NCBI GenBank assembly: GCA_938006875.1
Contig: CALLMJ010000034.1
Location: 1-32,413, forward strand
Direction: 5' to 3'
Length of the DNA stretch: 32,413 bases
DNA from: an uncultured Bacteroidia bacterium
Lineage (GTDB): Bacteria > Bacteroidota > Bacteroidia > J057 > CALLMJ01
The notes beneath the pieces were generated by a model. That model made no database searches and was not told where the DNA came from. It saw only the letters and a program-made list of their open reading frames with translations. The translations under genes were made by a program, and so were the position numbers. Below are positions 1 to 8,585 of this stretch, piece by piece. How positions within the stretch are numbered: the stretch's first letter is position 1; each line of letters begins with the position of its first letter.

Positions 1-1575
1 TGCTTTATGACGTCCAAAAACTTTTTCCATTGCGTAAGAAATTTCACCCAAAGTAGCTCTACGTTTAGCGGCTTCAATAGCTAATTCTAATAAATTTCCT
101 TCTCCACTTTTTGCACATTCTGTTATACGATTTAAAATTTCTTCCACCGCTGAACTATCTCTGGTACTTTTGATTTGATTTAAACGGTCAATCTGTGCCT
201 TTCTTACTGCTTGGTTATCTACTACTAATAAATCAGGGATTTTTCCTTCTGCTTGAAATGCGTTTACTCCAACAATAATATCTTCTCCGGAATCAATTTT
301 TGCTTGACGGCGTGTTGCGGCTTCTTCAATACGTAATTTAGGGATACCTTTTTCTATAGCGGCAGTCATACCACCCAGTTGTTCTACTTCTTCAATAAGG
401 ATTTCCGCTTTTTTTATAAGTTCTTGGGTTAAAGTTTCTAAATAGATACTACCCCCGAAGGCATCAATGATTTTACCGATTTGGTTTTCTTCTTGTAGGA
501 TAATTTGGGTATTACGAGCGATAGCAGCTGAGAAGTCTGTTGGCAAGGCAAGTGCTTCGTCCAGTGCGTTCGTGTGTAGGGATTGGGTTCCACCGAGTGC
601 CGCCGCTAAAGCTTCTATGCAAGTACGAGCTACATTGTTGTAAGGGTCTTGTGCCGTTAATGACCAGCCGGAAGTCTGGCAATGTGTCCGTAGAGCTAAT
701 GACTTATCAGACTTTGGCTGAAAATTTTCTTTGACTATCTTTGCCCATAATACTCTTGCCGCCCTCAACTTGGCAATTTCCATAAAGAAATTCATTCCAA
801 TAGCAAAAAAGAACGATAAACGCGGAGCAAAATCATCTACCTGTAAACCTGCATTAAGACCTGCACGAATGTATTCTATGCCGTCTGCTAAGGTGTAAGC
901 TAATTCAATATCAGCAGTAGCCCCCGCCTCTTGCATATGGTAGCCACTGATACTAATAGAATTAAATTTTGGCATATTTTGGGAGGTATATCGGAAAATA
1001 TCGGTGATAATGCGCATGGAAGGTTTTGGAGGATAAATATAGGTATTACGCACCATGAACTCTTTAAGAATATCATTTTGGATTGTTCCAGAGAGTTTAT
1101 CTGGAGGAACACCTTGTTCCAAAGCAGTAACGATGTAGAAAGCCATGATAGGAATTACAGCGCCGTTCATGGTCATAGACACGGATACTTTGTCTAAAGG
1201 AATATCCTGGAAAAGGATTTTCATATCTTCAACAGAGGAAATGGCTACGCCTGCTTTCCCTACGTCACCAATAACGCGTTCATGGTCTGAATCGTAACCT
1301 CTATGAGTAGCTAAATCAAAAGCCACGGATAAACCTTTTTGCCCTGCAGCTAAGTTCCTTTTATAAAAAGCATTACTCTCTTCCGCCGTAGAAAAACCCG
1401 CATACTGACGTATCGTCCATGGTTTCACAGTATACATACTCGCATAAGGTCCTCGCAAAAAAGGAGGTACTCCTGAAAAATAACCGCAATGTTCAATTTC
1501 ATTGAGTTCCGTATAAGAATACTCTGATTTTATACTTATTCCCTCAGGGAACGTAAAAATATAATCTTTTTTCAT
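1..1575 (-). CDS. scpA: Methylmalonyl-CoA mutase, catalytic (large) subunit, 5' part; gene runs off the left edge
   Basis: Interconverts (R)-methylmalonyl-CoA and succinyl-CoA with adenosylcobalamin in the cytoplasm (propionate pathway). The frame is open from the start codon to base 1 (about 525 residues) and is absent from the ORF track only because it has no stop in the window. The TIM-barrel half shows family signatures: [17 protein letters not shown] (substrate tyrosine), [10 protein letters not shown], the VRNT arginine and [11 protein letters not shown] (active-site histidine). The C-terminal B12-binding domain with DxHxxG lies outside the window. Two starts are possible, ATG at 1581 or ATG at 1575. 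I chose 1575 because it forms an ATGA overlap with the stop of the upstream gene, implying translational coupling. No small-subunit gene (mutA) precedes it; instead the partner is an outer-membrane barrel gene. Confidence 0.95.
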   Translation of the reverse strand, partial: MKKDYIFTFPEGISIKSEYSYTELNEIEHCGYFSGVPPFLRGPYASMYTVKPWTIRQYAGFSTAEESNAFYKRNLAAGQKGLSVAFDLATHRGYDSDHERVIGDVGKAGVAISSVEDMKILFQDIPLDKVSVSMTMNGAVIPIMAFYIVTALEQGVPPDKLSGTIQNDILKEFMVRNTYIYPPKPSMRIITDIFRYTSQNMPKFNSISISGYHMQEAGATADIELAYTLADGIEYIRAGLNAGLQVDDFAPRLSFFFAIGMNFFMEIAKLRAARVLWAKIVKENFQPKSDKSLALRTHCQTSGWSLTAQDPYNNVARTCIEALAAALGGTQSLHTNALDEALALPTDFSAAIARNTQIILQEENQIGKIIDAFGGSIYLETLTQELIKKAEILIEEVEQLGGMTAAIEKGIPKLRIEEAATRRQAKIDSGEDIIVGVNAFQAEGKIPDLLVVDNQAVRKAQIDRLNQIKSTRDSSAVEEILNRITECAKSGEGNLLELAIEAAKRRATLGEISYAMEKVFGRHKA

Positions 1576-2396
1576 TTGCATAGTCTCAAATAAGTAGAAA
1601 AGCCTAACTGAAAAAATAAACTACTTTTTGCATTCCATTCCTTGTTTTGAGTAATAAGATAACCGAAAGTTGCGTCTAATTGATAACGTTTTTGAATAAC
1701 ATAAACCGCACCAATATGAGCATAATTATCCATTCCTGATAATTCAGAACTTTTATTGCCATAGTTTTCTAAGAATAACGTCAGATTATCAATAGGAATA
1801 AGGCCAAGCATTAACGTATAAATATATTGGTTATCAAAATTGTTGAAGTTCATTCCGAGGTTATATAGAACAAAAATTTTCTCGGAAAGGGTATTTTGGA
1901 ACATAAAACGAAAAAAAGCCTGATTTCTATCTAGTTTGAGGAAAGAGGATGCAGCTTCTGCGAGTTGTAGTTGCCCGAGGAAAGTAGTTTGTGGAATAGC
2001 ACCTTTTTCGTCATGAACGTGTAATTTAAGTCCTACGTTAAGTGGGTTAAAACCTGAGGTTTTGGTGGTAATAGTTCCTACTTTTATAACATTTTGATAA
2101 AAATCAGTACCTAATCGAAGTTCAAAACGGTCATGTATTCCATAACGAAACATAAAGTTAGGCAGGGTTTGGTCGGAAGTTTTCAAGTTATTTTCATAAT
2201 GAGTTAATTGATTAAAATAACCTATCTCACTTATTAAAATTCCTTTTGGAGCAATGGAAGAGGCATAGCTGGCACTGGGACGGTCTGTGGAAATGGAATA
2301 TTCTTCAGCATTTGTGTTAATGGTATTTTCTTGGGAAAAAGCCCATGAATTCAAAGAAAAAATTGCAACTAGAAAAAGAAGATTTTTTAATTTCAT
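1572..2396 (-). CDS. Outer-membrane beta-barrel protein, transporter/MetA-pathway-of-phenol-degradation-like
   Basis: About 274 residues. The ORF track starts six codons earlier (2414), but the second ATG at 2396 gives a clean signal peptide ([13 protein letters not shown]...AFSQ). The segment [13 protein letters not shown] followed by a G...SEIGYFNQ strand is typical of the family called putative MetA-pathway of phenol degradation (PF13557). These are predicted barrels whose substrate is usually unknown. Alternating hydrophobic and polar strands continue to the C-terminus. The stop overlaps the mutase start as ATGA, so the two are probably co-transcribed. A TACTTTTG -7 box lies just upstream. 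The family call rests on pattern recognition; membership in an outer-membrane barrel class is more certain than a transport role. Confidence 0.7.
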   Translation of the reverse strand: MKLKNLLFLVAIFSLNSWAFSQENTINTNAEEYSISTDRPSASYASSIAPKGILISEIGYFNQLTHYENNLKTSDQTLPNFMFRYGIHDRFELRLGTDFYQNVIKVGTITTKTSGFNPLNVGLKLHVHDEKGAIPQTTFLGQLQLAEAASSFLKLDRNQAFFRFMFQNTLSEKIFVLYNLGMNFNNFDNQYIYTLMLGLIPIDNLTLFLENYGNKSSELSGMDNYAHIGAVYVIQKRYQLDATFGYLITQNKEWNAKSSLFFQLGFSTYLRLCK

Positions 2397-2416
2397 TACT
2401 AAAGTTTTAAACAAGG

Positions 2417-2424
2417 CAAAAGTA
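2417..2424 (-). promoter_or_regulatory. Candidate -7 promoter box (TACTTTTG) for the barrel-mutase pair
   Basis: Minus-strand TACTTTTG fits the Bacteroidota -7 consensus TAnnTTTG and ends about 20 bases before the chosen ATG at 2396. No clear TTTG -33 box is seen at the usual spacing. Confidence 0.45.
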
Positions 2425-2550
2425 AGTAAAATTTTTGGAATGTAGTAAATATGACTAATAAAACTATAAATTTAAAAAATGGCTGAACTTTCTCAGAGTT
2501 TTAAGAGTTTTTTAGTAGCCAATAGCAGAGTTAAAAAGTAGCATATAATT

Positions 2551-3645
2551 TTATTCCCTTATTCTTACCCCACGAATATGCGAAGAACCAGTATTGAAAA
2601 ATCCAAGAACTTTTTGTTTATTTAAGGATTTTATATTAGTTATGATATTTTCAGGAGTTCTAGCAAATAAACCTCCGTTGGTCATTTCTGATTGGGCTTG
2701 ATTTAAGAAAATCCATGTTTCTTTATTTAAAGAATAAATTTCTACTGCTAAACTATCCCCTACATTTAAACCATTATCAGGATTGATAGCAAAAACTGCA
2801 ATATTGGGAGTAAAAAAGAAACCATCAGCACCTTCTCCACTGGCTCCATCTACTGCTAAATTAATTTGACTGGGGCGGGACAAAAATTTTCCGTTATAAT
2901 AACTTTTTAACCAATAATAATCTGGACCTCCCAAAGAATCTCTTGCAACAAGTCCAACAAAATATTTTCCTTTACTTTCCCCAAAACCGTTTTCATTTTT
3001 TTCGTATAAAAATGTATCAATTACAGTAGTACGATTTAATCTACTATAAGATTCGTATTCATTTCCATTGATATTCACCCAGAGTTTATATTCATGATTA
3101 ACTTTAAAAAATGGATTTAAACTGTCTGGTAAATAGTTATAATTTCCATTGCCAATGGGGTTAAAAATCACTGTATCTTGGGTAGTCAGATTGATAATTT
3201 TTACGATAGCGTTATTTTCTGTAGGGGTTTCAGAATTAGAAAAATAAGGAGCAGAATAAGAAATTCTTATATTTTGAGGGGTTGGTTGGTCATTTAAGAA
3301 AGCGTCAATAACTAAGTATTTTTCGCCATCTTTTAAATTTACATCAACTACATCTTCACAACTAATAAGGAATAAAGAGGATATAAACAATAAGAAACGA
3401 AGTTTAGGAGTAAGCGTAAGGGATACGAAGGGCTTGGTACTGCCTTTTAATGATGAGTTTAGAGAAGCATAAAAAGGATTGTGATACATTGAGTTCATAG
3501 AAATGCTGAAACAAAGTGAAACCCACTTTGGCAAGCTCAGCGTAAACTCAACTAGCCCTACCTGAGCGTAGCGAAGGGCACGCCCAAATATTTTTAATAC
3601 ATTTCTTGCCTCTGTTTTTATGTTTCTTTTCATACGATTTTCCAA
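2551..3645 (-). CDS. DUF4249-domain lipoprotein with repeat-derived N-terminal extension
   Basis: 364 residues as an open frame. The body from about residue 95 (CEDVVDVNLKDGEKYLVIDA) is the DUF4249 family, a periplasmic or surface lipoprotein routinely encoded beside a TonB-dependent receptor, as here, where the receptor stop directly abuts this start. A lipoprotein signal (LRFLLFISSLFLISC) is found only at residues 81-95. Residues about 20-80 are the translation of a dispersed repeat copy (see 3413-3585). Translation from the first ATG would put a lipobox 95 residues in. The internal ATGs at residues 50 and 53 would shorten this to a roughly 45-residue leader. The repeat contains no stop in this frame, so the gene may still work. 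Function is unknown beyond the receptor partnership. Confidence 0.85.
   Translation of the reverse strand: MENRMKRNIKTEARNVLKIFGRALRYAQVGLVEFTLSLPKWVSLCFSISMNSMYHNPFYASLNSSLKGSTKPFVSLTLTPKLRFLLFISSLFLISCEDVVDVNLKDGEKYLVIDAFLNDQPTPQNIRISYSAPYFSNSETPTENNAIVKIINLTTQDTVIFNPIGNGNYNYLPDSLNPFFKVNHEYKLWVNINGNEYESYSRLNRTTVIDTFLYEKNENGFGESKGKYFVGLVARDSLGGPDYYWLKSYYNGKFLSRPSQINLAVDGASGEGADGFFFTPNIAVFAINPDNGLNVGDSLAVEIYSLNKETWIFLNQAQSEMTNGGLFARTPENIITNIKSLNKQKVLGFFNTGSSHIRGVRIRE
3413..3585 (-). repeat. Dispersed mosaic repeat, copy A, inside the 5' end of the DUF4249 gene
   Basis: Read on the minus strand it starts GGGCGTGCCCTTCGCTACGC and ends CCCTTACGCTTAC. The middle contains a block (TTTACGCTGAGCTTGCC, AAGTGGGTTTCACT, GTTTCAGCATT) shared with copy B at 10871. 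Both ends match other copies in this window. It is visibly richer in G+C than the flanking coding DNA. Confidence 0.8.
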
Positions 3646-5988
3646 TTAAAAGTTAAAGTTATAAGTTACCGCTGGAACAAATGAACCAATTACTGAATAA
3701 CGCACTGCCTCCGTTTCTAAATTATTGTTTTTGTTAGAACGGAAATAAATAGAGAAAGGATTTCTACGATTGTAAACGTTGTAAACAGAAAATACCCACT
3801 CGCTTTGAAAGCGTTTTCCTTCTTTTTGCTTACCGCTTAATGTTGCGGATAAATCTAAACGATGGTAATCAGGGACTCTAAAATTATTACGTTTTTCGGT
3901 AGAATTATAAGGAATTACATAACCTTGAATTTGTACTCTGGTATCAGGAAAAGTAGCTGGTGTACCAGATAAATATACAAAGTTTGCAGAAAAAGACCAT
4001 CTTTTATTGAGTTCGTAAGTTAAAACGGTGTTAAGGTTGTGAGGTCTATCAAAACGAGTTGGGAACCATTCATTTTGGCTAATTCCATTGGTTTTTCTTT
4101 CTGTTTTTGATAAAGTATAACTAACCCAACCAGTAAGTTTTCCTTTATTTTTTTTGATGTAAAATTCTGCTCCATAGGCTCTTCCTATTCCTTGCAATAA
4201 ATCTCCTTCTAATTTTTCGTTAAGTAATAAATTTGCATTAGGAACAAAATCTAAAAGGTTGTCTAAAGATTTATAATAAACTTCTACGGAGGTTTCAAAA
4301 GCATTGTTAGCAAAATTTCTGAAATATCCTATAGCGAACTGGTCAGCAATTTGAGGTTTTATGTTATTGGTGGAAATAGTCCAAATATCAATAGGTGTTG
4401 GTGCTGCGGTATTAGAAACTAAATGTAAATATTGAACCATTCTGTTATAACTAGTTTTGATAGAAGAATTTTCGTCTAAATCAAATTTTAAAGAGATACG
4501 AGGTTCTGGATTGTAATAAGCTTTAATCAGTTCTAAAGAATTATAAGATTGAGTGGTTAATAATCTACGAGAAACGGCTTCGTTAGTGTCTGCAAAAGTA
4601 TAAGCATCGCCTTTTCCGATAAAATGAAATCCTGAAAAACGTATTCCATATTCTGCGGCTATTCTATCAGAAATTTTCCATTCATGATTGAGGTATAAAC
4701 CTGATTCTATTCCATAACGATGTTTCAAGCTAAGATTAAAACTCAAATCTTCTGACGTTACTTTTGCATTACCAGGCTGCATGTGGAATAAAATAGATTG
4801 ATAACCAAATTTCACTTTATGTTTATCACTAACAAACCATGTAAAATCGGGTTTAACACTATAATTAATAATTTTTGCTTTCCAATCAAAACCTTGCCCT
4901 TGTTCATCGGTAAATTTAAGTTTATAATCGTAATTACTGTAAAACGCTGTTAAGTTTAGGAATAATTTAGGATTAATGACCCTGTTCCAACGAACTGTTG
5001 TTGTGGCGTTACCCCAATTAAATTTGAAACCTGCACCAAAAACATCTCTTCCAAAATAACCACTCACAAACAAAGTGTTTTTCTCATCAATAATATAATT
5101 CAGTTTCGCAGTTAGGTCATAGAAATAAAATTGAGCTTGTCTTAAATCTTTGTTAAGAAAAGGTTTTGCAAGCACATCAATATAAGAACGCCTTGCAGCA
5201 ACAATAAAAGAGGCTTTGTCCTTGATGATAGGTCCTTCCACAGAAAAACGGCTAAAAATGGTTCCTATGCCTCCTTTGTATTCAAATTTTCTGTTATTTC
5301 CTTCTTTCATACGAATATCTAACAAAGAGGAAAGCCTTCCTCCGTATACAGATGGTATACCTCCTTTTACAAGTTTTACATCTTTGACTGCATCAGGGTT
5401 AAAAACTGAAAAAAATCCAAACAAATGAGAAGAGTTAAAAACAGGAGCTTCATCTAATAGAATTAAGTTTTGGTCTATATTGCCACCTCTTACATTAAAT
5501 CCAGAAGCACCTTCCCCCACTGTGCTAACTCCGGGTAATAGTTGAATACTTCTGATAATATCCACTTCACCGAGTAAAGCAGGCATTTTTTGAATAAATT
5601 TAATATCCAATTTATTAACAGACATTTCAATTGATTTGATGTTTTCGTCTTCTTTTTTGTCTGTGATTACTACTTCCTCACCTTCAATGATTTCTTCAGA
5701 AAGCTCAATATCTAACTTGGTATTTTTTTCCAAATTGATTTCTTTTTCAACTTTTTTGTATCCAATATAAGAAAAAACAATGTTGTGATTACCTTTTGGT
5801 AAAGACAAGGAATAATAACCATATTCATTGGTATTTACGCCTACATTGGAACCTGATTTATAGACGGTAACACCGATAAGTTTTTCTCCTGATTTTGAGT
5901 CTTTTACGTATCCGCTCAGTACTAATTTTTCTTGAGCAAACATAGTAAACGATAAAAACAAAAAGAAAACTAAGGAAACTGATTTCAT
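3646..5988 (-). CDS. TonB-dependent receptor with N-terminal carboxypeptidase-regulatory-like domain
   Basis: About 780 residues from the ATG at 5988. I prefer this start to the track start at 6126 because it begins a signal peptide (MKSVSLVFFLFLSFTMFAQ). Domains in order: a CarboxypepD_reg-like beta-sandwich (LSGYVKDSKSGEKLIGVTVY...GYYSLSLPKG, about residues 24-105), a plug (MPALLGEVDIIRSIQLLPGV, GFNVRGGNIDQNLILLDEAP), then a 22-strand-type barrel ending in YNFNF with a terminal aromatic. It imports an unknown ligand using the TonB system. The next gene downstream is its DUF4249 lipoprotein, the usual genetic partner. Such pairs are loosely FecA-like or SusC/D-like in arrangement, but the substrate cannot be told from the sequence. 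Confidence 0.93.
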   Translation of the reverse strand: MKSVSLVFFLFLSFTMFAQEKLVLSGYVKDSKSGEKLIGVTVYKSGSNVGVNTNEYGYYSLSLPKGNHNIVFSYIGYKKVEKEINLEKNTKLDIELSEEIIEGEEVVITDKKEDENIKSIEMSVNKLDIKFIQKMPALLGEVDIIRSIQLLPGVSTVGEGASGFNVRGGNIDQNLILLDEAPVFNSSHLFGFFSVFNPDAVKDVKLVKGGIPSVYGGRLSSLLDIRMKEGNNRKFEYKGGIGTIFSRFSVEGPIIKDKASFIVAARRSYIDVLAKPFLNKDLRQAQFYFYDLTAKLNYIIDEKNTLFVSGYFGRDVFGAGFKFNWGNATTTVRWNRVINPKLFLNLTAFYSNYDYKLKFTDEQGQGFDWKAKIINYSVKPDFTWFVSDKHKVKFGYQSILFHMQPGNAKVTSEDLSFNLSLKHRYGIESGLYLNHEWKISDRIAAEYGIRFSGFHFIGKGDAYTFADTNEAVSRRLLTTQSYNSLELIKAYYNPEPRISLKFDLDENSSIKTSYNRMVQYLHLVSNTAAPTPIDIWTISTNNIKPQIADQFAIGYFRNFANNAFETSVEVYYKSLDNLLDFVPNANLLLNEKLEGDLLQGIGRAYGAEFYIKKNKGKLTGWVSYTLSKTERKTNGISQNEWFPTRFDRPHNLNTVLTYELNKRWSFSANFVYLSGTPATFPDTRVQIQGYVIPYNSTEKRNNFRVPDYHRLDLSATLSGKQKEGKRFQSEWVFSVYNVYNRRNPFSIYFRSNKNNNLETEAVRYSVIGSFVPAVTYNFNF

Positions 5989-6110
5989 TACTTTTAGTTT
6001 TTCAAAAACAAAATTGATAACAAAAACAGAAATAAATAAGTTCAAAGTGATAAATGGCAAAAAAATGAAATAATCGTTAAATGTAGTTTTTTCTATGGGG
6101 GTGGTTATTC

Positions 6111-8024
6111 TTATTTCCATTTCCATTGAATACCAAATAAAAAGTTACGACCCGGCATAGGGCGATTTTTCATAACTTGGTACTCTAAATTCCATAAATT
6201 TTTTAATTGAAGATTTGTGCTAATTTCATGTTTTTTGTAATAAAATTGATAAGAACTCACGAAATTTCCTATAAAAAAGTCTGGTAACCATTCTGAATTA
6301 TCGGTTGTATAAAAAACATAACTATTCCAAATTTGTTGATATTGTAGAAATAGATTTTTATAATTCCATGAAAATTGGGCATTCCAACGATATTTTGGCT
6401 GATAAATTAACTGTTTAAGATACGCTTCATCATTAGGAAATCTTTCTTGTTTTAAGATAGAATGACCATAAAAACCACTAAATTCTAAAATCCATTGATG
6501 ATTACGATAATGAAAAAAAGTTTTTCCAAAAAATTCCAATCCTTGTGATTGAGTTTGATTCATATTTTGGGCAGACCACAAAGAACCTACGGGCAACCAA
6601 ATGATTAAATCTTGGTATTTCCCTGAATAATAGGTAAGTTGTAACTGATAATTTGATTTTTTATAACCTAATATAGCTTCATATTGAAAACCTTTTTCGG
6701 GTTTCAAATTAGGGTTCCCTCCAACCTGCCAATACAAATCATTCAAAGAAGGATAACGATAAGTATTTCCTAAACTGGCTTTTATGTACCCATGAGAAAT
6801 AAAATTCCAATTTCCTGATAAATTAAAAATTGGGATAATCCATTGATTTTGTATATTTTCTTGACGAAAAGTAAAATGATATTTCCATTTTTGATTTTTG
6901 GTTTGAAATTGATGTGTCCCTATGAAACTATATCTTTTCCATATTTTAGGTAAAACCATTGTTGAATTGGGTTCAGGAAAAATCCAATGATTTTGAATTT
7001 GTAACTGAAAAAAATTTTGTAGATTTGAATATTGAAAATAATGGTCTGAGAACCATTGGTGGCTTAAATAATTACTAAAAATTTGAGCAATAGAATCTTC
7101 ATAATATAATTCATCTTTTAAATAGCTTTGCTGGCTTGAAAATTTGATTTTTCCCAAAAATGTTTGATAAAAAAATTGTAATCTTAAATTACTATCTTTT
7201 TGGTTCTGAGCAGAAGTATCGGAAGTCATAACAGAAGGAATTTGATTTTGAGATTGATGTTTCCATAAATGTAGTTCAATAATATTTTTTTTCCATACTG
7301 TTTTATAATCTAATTGTAAACCATAATTTTGAGTTTGAGCATGTTTTAAAATTTCTTTAGGGCTTCCCCATTTTTCACGATTGATATAAGGGAAATTATT
7401 ATTAGCAAACATTCTATAAGCTTGAATTTGAATTTTATGGTTTTGAATTGAGGGTTGTAAAAATAAAGATTGGTGATTAAGACCAAAACTTCCAATTTGA
7501 TGCTGAAATTGAAATTTATAAGGTAGTATCCAATTAGGAATTATTAATAATGAACTACTAGCACCAGCGCCCCATAAAGCTGGATTTGCACCTCTTAATA
7601 TAGATAAATTTATTGAATTAATAGGTATTTGTGAAAAATCAAAAGTTCCATTAAATGGACTTTGTATCGGTACTCCATTCCATAAAACTTGGCTTTGATT
7701 AGCTGTATTTCCTCTGTATGCTATAGTATTTAATTGACCTTTACCATAATTTTTGATATAAAATAATCCTTCCATTTCAAGCCATTCCGATACTCGCTGA
7801 TTAAAAAAAATCTTATGTTTGATACTATCTAAATTAAAAACTTCTTGACCAACAGATGACAATTCCCATTTTTGTTCAATAATAGAAATTTCGGGAAGAA
7901 AATATTGTTTATATACAGTATCATTTTGGGCATTAAGAAATGAAAAAAAAGAAATATACACTAATTTTATTAAAAAAGAATATTTTTCTTTCCATTTAAA
8001 CCCCAAATAAATTTTGATTTTCAT
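6111..8024 (-). CDS. TonB-dependent plug-domain receptor (BtuB-like architecture)
   Basis: 637 residues, outer membrane. It has an N-terminal hydrophobic stretch (about residues 17-32, ending LNAQ) that serves as a signal peptide, then a short plug (LPEISIIEQKWELSS, IAYRGNTANQSQVLWNGVPI, NLSILRGANPALWGAGASS), and a barrel ending in a terminal aromatic (FLFGIQWKWK). Unlike the neighbouring receptor it lacks the carboxypeptidase-regulatory domain, so it resembles the BtuB/cirA size class. I looked for a cobalamin riboswitch upstream and found none, so a B12 role is not supported. A TATTTTTG promoter box lies only five bases before the ATG, suggesting a very short or absent leader. There is a gap of about 120 bases to the next receptor gene, which is on the same strand. 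Confidence 0.88.
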   Translation of the reverse strand: MKIKIYLGFKWKEKYSFLIKLVYISFFSFLNAQNDTVYKQYFLPEISIIEQKWELSSVGQEVFNLDSIKHKIFFNQRVSEWLEMEGLFYIKNYGKGQLNTIAYRGNTANQSQVLWNGVPIQSPFNGTFDFSQIPINSINLSILRGANPALWGAGASSSLLIIPNWILPYKFQFQHQIGSFGLNHQSLFLQPSIQNHKIQIQAYRMFANNNFPYINREKWGSPKEILKHAQTQNYGLQLDYKTVWKKNIIELHLWKHQSQNQIPSVMTSDTSAQNQKDSNLRLQFFYQTFLGKIKFSSQQSYLKDELYYEDSIAQIFSNYLSHQWFSDHYFQYSNLQNFFQLQIQNHWIFPEPNSTMVLPKIWKRYSFIGTHQFQTKNQKWKYHFTFRQENIQNQWIIPIFNLSGNWNFISHGYIKASLGNTYRYPSLNDLYWQVGGNPNLKPEKGFQYEAILGYKKSNYQLQLTYYSGKYQDLIIWLPVGSLWSAQNMNQTQSQGLEFFGKTFFHYRNHQWILEFSGFYGHSILKQERFPNDEAYLKQLIYQPKYRWNAQFSWNYKNLFLQYQQIWNSYVFYTTDNSEWLPDFFIGNFVSSYQFYYKKHEISTNLQLKNLWNLEYQVMKNRPMPGRNFLFGIQWKWK

Positions 8025-8029
8025 AATTT

Positions 8030-8037
8030 CAAAAATA
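8030..8037 (-). promoter_or_regulatory. Candidate -7 box (TATTTTTG) very close to the receptor start
   Basis: TATTTTTG matches TAnnTTTG and ends five bases before the ATG at 8024. If it is used, the transcript would begin near or at the start codon. Confidence 0.4.
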
Positions 8038-8079
8038 GGAAAAAGTTTTTTTAAATTTATTTTCTAGTCAATAGAAAAA

Positions 8080-8101
8080 GGGAAAGGTTTTTACCTTTCC
8101 C
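8080..8101 (-). terminator. Perfect 9-bp hairpin followed by U-run on the minus strand
   Basis: GGGAAAGGT and ACCTTTCCC are perfect complements around a four-T loop. Read on the minus strand the stem is followed by TTTTTC, the form of an intrinsic terminator. It lies only about 55 bases before the receptor start, so it could end an unrecognised transcript from 8100-8500 or attenuate a longer receptor leader. Confidence 0.55.
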
Positions 8102-8535
8102 CACATCTACAATATAACTAAACGCTTTTACTTTTACTTGCTTGCAAAGCTATAAACAACTTTTTACATAAAAAAATTTATTTGTACAAAATTTATAATT
8201 TTTTGAAAATCAACAAAATTTTTTGTGTTTTTTATATTTATGCAAAATAATTCTTACTAGTTTGGTTTATTTTGGAATAGTATTAAATCTGAGTAATTTA
8301 TGAAGTGGAAGAAAGTGTATTCTAACAATAAATTTAGAGCAACGTAAACTTTCAATATGTTCTAAAAACTTAATTTTGAAAAACATTGGTTTCAAAAATA
8401 CCATGGCGTAATCTCTTGACTCGTAAATGATTTTCATAATACATTTTTTTATACACTTCAAATTAGTCTTTTTATAATTCATATTCCAGGATTAGCTCTT
8501 TACTCAAATTTAGTTATGAAAATAAAAACTTTCCA

Positions 8536-8566
8536 TTGGATTTTCTATAAAGATTGTGTAATTTCG
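8536..8566 (+). promoter_or_regulatory. Promoter for the O-antigen ligase-lgt transcript
   Basis: TTG at 8536-8538, a 20-base spacer, then TAATTTCG at 8559-8566, close to the Bacteroidota pattern TTTG-N19/20-TAnnTTTG. The chosen TTG start codon at 8586 follows 19 bases later. Confidence 0.5.
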
Positions 8567-8585
8567 CACCTTATTAAAAGCAGAA

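Larger units (their letters stand above)
8038..8585. other. Long AT-rich intergenic region between divergent genes
   Basis: About 550 bases separate the minus-strand receptor from the plus-strand O-antigen ligase gene. It holds the hairpin at 8080-8101, the ligase promoter near 8536-8566 and one 71-codon minus-strand ORF (8267-8482). That ORF is rich in Lys, Phe and Cys, has no recognisable motif, and I do not consider it supported. No riboswitch or tRNA is seen. Long A/T runs dominate. Confidence 0.5.

Noticed and set aside
540-1197. ORFs 540-734 (+), 900-1112 (-) and 931-1197 (+)
   Set aside because: They lie in other frames of the methylmalonyl-CoA mutase gene, whose frame is open across the whole region and matches the family throughout.
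8267-8482. 71-codon minus-strand ORF in the long intergenic region
   Set aside because: Low-complexity Lys/Phe/Ile composition, no promoter box at a sensible distance, no motif; expected by chance in such AT-rich DNA.
8025-8585. Cobalamin or other riboswitch upstream of the plug receptor
   Set aside because: No B12-box (GCCACTG-like) or other conserved core on the minus strand; only a simple hairpin is present.
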